Source: Candidatus Nitrosocosmicus sp. (lineage in GTDB: Archaea; Thermoproteota; Nitrososphaeria; Nitrososphaerales; Nitrososphaeraceae). Taken from it: 6,452 bases of DNA. Under the pieces are notes generated by a model. The model was not told the origin of the DNA. It made no database searches and saw nothing but the letters and a program-made list of their open reading frames with translations. The position numbers were made by a program, and so were the translations under genes. Shown piece after piece: positions 4,786 to 6,452 of the stretch (position 1 is its first letter; each line of letters begins with the position of its first letter). Location: the NCBI GenBank assembly GCA_030452275.1, contig JAKDMR010000128.1:1-6452 (forward strand), given 5' to 3'.

Positions 4786-6321
4786 TTAGGATGAACCTCC
4801 AGTTTCAATTGGATTTTTTGATGAGGTAACAGGAGCAGCAGTTGTAGTTGCAGCCGTACCCGTAGCCGTTGCAGGAGGGTCATTTATCTTTTCTAAAGTA
4901 TCTGAGATCTCTGAATCTATTTTTTCCATGTTATCAGTATTCGGATAACCAACTTTGATGCTATCGTCGATAGGTTTTTCATGTGCAGTTGAAGTTTTTG
5001 TACGGTTCATTATTTTATATGCTAATGGATATATTACAACACCTCCTATTAATCCTCCAATAACTGAAGGAATATCTGGAGCAAGCGTTACTATTGGCAT
5101 TGCAATTATTATTCCTACCACAAGGCCTATAATCGCAGGTACATTTACCTTTTTTTCTGCTGCAGCAAGTATTTGTTCTTGACTTTGTTTGCGGGTCATA
5201 ATCCAAAAGTGTCCTATCAATACACCTCCAACAAGTGATACGATTGTTCCAAGCAAAAGCAACCATGGAACGATACTACTTAGAATATTTGAGGCTGCTA
5301 CAATAGCACCTGCAAACATTACAATCAGAGATATTTTCTTCCACGAGAAATTAACCTTCCCCTTGGTTATATGATATGATACATTTTTGAATCCCTGAAC
5401 TGCATTATATAGACAACCATCACAGGTTGATCCATTACTTGCCCACTGTATTACCATTATTGGAATTCCTAATGCCAGTGCTCCTAATCCAAAGTAAAAG
5501 TCTAATTCTCCTGAAATAGCTGTAAAGAGTCCACCTACCATTAACATCAAACAATTGCATATTGGAAAAGCTACCGCTGTAACTGCCCAGGCCTGTCGTG
5601 GTGTTTTTGTCCATCTTGTAAAATCACTTGTCATGGTACTGCTTACAATGAATGTACCGATTGAAGCCGTAAAGCCTAAAGCAAAGGTCCATGGCTGACC
5701 AACAACCGGTGAAATCCAAGGATTACCACCTGTTCCGCTTGCCGATACACTCACAATTGAGTATATCATCCATGCAGCAAGAAGTGTAACTGAAACAACA
5801 GCAAACTTTCCCATCCATGCCACTGCTTTAATTCCATATACTGCGAATAGTCCGAACAATATAGCGAAAATTCCTGCCCAAAATCCAGTCGTCCCTAATA
5901 TCCCTGGGAGAACTCCGCTTCCTGTTCCAGCGTTGAATGATTGACCACCATAGAGACCTATCATGAGGTCAGCAGCTAACCAAGCTTGAAATGCGAACCA
6001 ACCTGCAACGAGTGCTGCTATCATAAGTGTTGGAATCGCATAACCGTATCGTCCAAATGCTGATTTACACATCAATGCAAAATTTAATCCATATTTAGAC
6101 CCATAATGTGCAATAGATCCTGAATAAAAGAACAAAAATATTTGTCCAGCTATTATTGCCACGTATCCTAGAGGTGCACCTAATCCAGCCATAATTTGAC
6201 TTCCTATGAATATGCAAATGTAAGCATAAGCAAATCCGGCCCAAATTAACGCGGGATTTGCAAAGCCCAACCTTGCATGCTTAGGCACAGGCCTCTCAGC
6301 ATATTCCTCTTTTTCAACCAT
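4786..6321 (-). CDS. NCS1-family (CodB-like) nucleobase/ureide permease
   Basis: This 511-residue polytopic membrane protein has about 12 hydrophobic segments (roughly 24-47, 52-71, 95-120, 144-166, 170-192, 211-233, 245-270, 274-293, 328-350, 352-375, 393-412, 417-436). The family is nucleobase:cation symporter-1, which imports cytosine, purines, allantoin, hydantoin or similar small N-compounds with Na+ or H+. Supporting motifs are the N-terminal ERPVPKHARLGF, the SAFGRYGY loop after segment 2, SDFTRW at 232-237 after segment 6, the LYNAVQGFKN loop and a CodB-like end with PDIPSVIGGLIGGVV. CodB is about 420 residues. Here a hydrophilic tail of about 70 residues follows, acidic and then Ala/Thr-rich. 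As first gene it probably imports the substrate of the two hydrolases. There is no Shine-Dalgarno before its ATG; a TATA-like box lies about 64-73 bp upstream. Family confident; substrate inferred from neighbours. Confidence 0.9.
   Translation of the reverse strand: MVEKEEYAERPVPKHARLGFANPALIWAGFAYAYICIFIGSQIMAGLGAPLGYVAIIAGQIFLFFYSGSIAHYGSKYGLNFALMCKSAFGRYGYAIPTLMIAALVAGWFAFQAWLAADLMIGLYGGQSFNAGTGSGVLPGILGTTGFWAGIFAILFGLFAVYGIKAVAWMGKFAVVSVTLLAAWMIYSIVSVSASGTGGNPWISPVVGQPWTFALGFTASIGTFIVSSTMTSDFTRWTKTPRQAWAVTAVAFPICNCLMLMVGGLFTAISGELDFYFGLGALALGIPIMVIQWASNGSTCDGCLYNAVQGFKNVSYHITKGKVNFSWKKISLIVMFAGAIVAASNILSSIVPWLLLLGTIVSLVGGVLIGHFWIMTRKQSQEQILAAAEKKVNVPAIIGLVVGIIIAMPIVTLAPDIPSVIGGLIGGVVIYPLAYKIMNRTKTSTAHEKPIDDSIKVGYPNTDNMEKIDSEISDTLEKINDPPATATGTAATTTAAPVTSSKNPIETGGSS
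4795..4800 (-). promoter_or_regulatory. Strong Shine-Dalgarno of the cysteine hydrolase
   Basis: GGAGGT on the minus strand lies inside the last codons of the permease, 9 nt before the hydrolase ATG. It supports the ATG at 4785 over the internal Met42 and Met72 and so makes the N-terminal extension real. The amidase has only a weak purine-rich stretch (GGCGAG, GAAG) before its ATG, and the permease has none, so the middle gene has by far the best site. Confidence 0.75.
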
Positions 6322-6384
6322 TTTATATAATTTTCACATCATCATTGTGGCTATTAAACAAATGTCATATTTTTTAGCTTATTT

Positions 6385-6394
6385 CTTATAAATA
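6385..6394 (-). promoter_or_regulatory. TATA-box-like element upstream of the permease operon
   Basis: TATTTATAAG on the minus strand resembles an archaeal TATA box. Transcription would start about 25 bp downstream, near 6360, leaving a leader of about 40 nt. A second A/T block (TATTATATAT, 6395-6404) sits directly upstream and could be used instead. The very AT-rich context makes chance matches easy. Confidence 0.45.
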
Positions 6395-6410
6395 ATATAT
6401 AATACTTTTT

Positions 6411-6422
6411 ATGATATATCAT
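6411..6422. promoter_or_regulatory. Perfect 12-bp palindrome ATGATATATCAT, candidate operator
   Basis: A perfect dyad lies about 17 bp upstream of the TATA-like box of the operon, a position where archaeal dimeric regulators (for example Lrp/AsnC type) can activate or repress. No regulator gene is in the window, so the binding protein is unknown. Confidence 0.4.
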
Positions 6423-6437
6423 TTTTTGTATGTTTTA

Positions 6438-6452
6438 TGATTAATTTAATCA
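6438..6452. promoter_or_regulatory. Palindrome TGATTAA-T-TTAATCA at window end, candidate operator
   Basis: Perfect 7-bp arms around a single central base reach the last base of the window. It is 15 bp beyond the first palindrome, so the two could form a pair of regulator sites, or this one may belong to a divergent gene further right. AT-rich sequence raises the chance of coincidence. Confidence 0.35.

Noticed and set aside
4955..5374. Short frames on both strands inside the permease
   Set aside because: They overlap membrane segments and the loop of the NCS1 protein; composition is a by-product of hydrophobic codons.

Overview
The window looks archaeal and most resembles the AT-rich soil ammonia oxidisers of the Nitrososphaeria (Thaumarchaeota), perhaps Nitrosocosmicus-like. 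The reasons are the low GC, TATA-box-like A/T blocks instead of bacterial -35/-10 pairs, T-run ends, and a long acidic secreted protein with Asn/Asp linkers. This assignment is inference: no marker gene (amoA, rRNA, ribosomal protein) lies in the window.

Left end (1-1423, plus strand): the 3' part of a large, acidic, probably secreted protein. It enters the window inside a 30-bp in-frame tandem repeat (unit ASSTTTDPAL). It then carries three Excalibur-like calcium-binding modules, a Cys-rich block of CPDG/CPEG repeats, an Asn/Asp low-complexity linker and an unrecognised acidic C-terminal domain. The reading frame is open back to base 2, so the TTG at 347 is not its start.

Middle (1424-2377): a 954-bp stretch without a recognisable gene, between two convergent transcription units. 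It contains several inverted repeats, including a cluster of four adjacent stem-loops at 1958-2052 (candidate structured RNA), and a 16-nt gapped motif present twice.

Right part (6321 down to 2378, minus strand): a tight three-gene operon. The order of transcription is an NCS1-family (CodB-like) permease, a cysteine hydrolase of the isochorismatase superfamily closely resembling biuret/triuret hydrolases, and an amidase-signature hydrolase. The gaps are 0 and 2 bp. A good Shine-Dalgarno precedes the middle gene, a TATA-like box lies upstream of the first, and two perfect palindromes sit beyond that box.

The simplest reading is a nitrogen-scavenging module. A small nitrogen compound (biuret, triuret or a similar ureido/imide compound) would be imported by the permease and deaminated by the cysteine hydrolase. 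The product, allophanate or a carboxylated biuret, would be hydrolysed by the amidase and release more ammonia. In an ammonia oxidiser this would feed both energy metabolism and assimilation. The family calls are strong. The exact substrate, and the claim that the amidase acts on the hydrolase's product, are inference.
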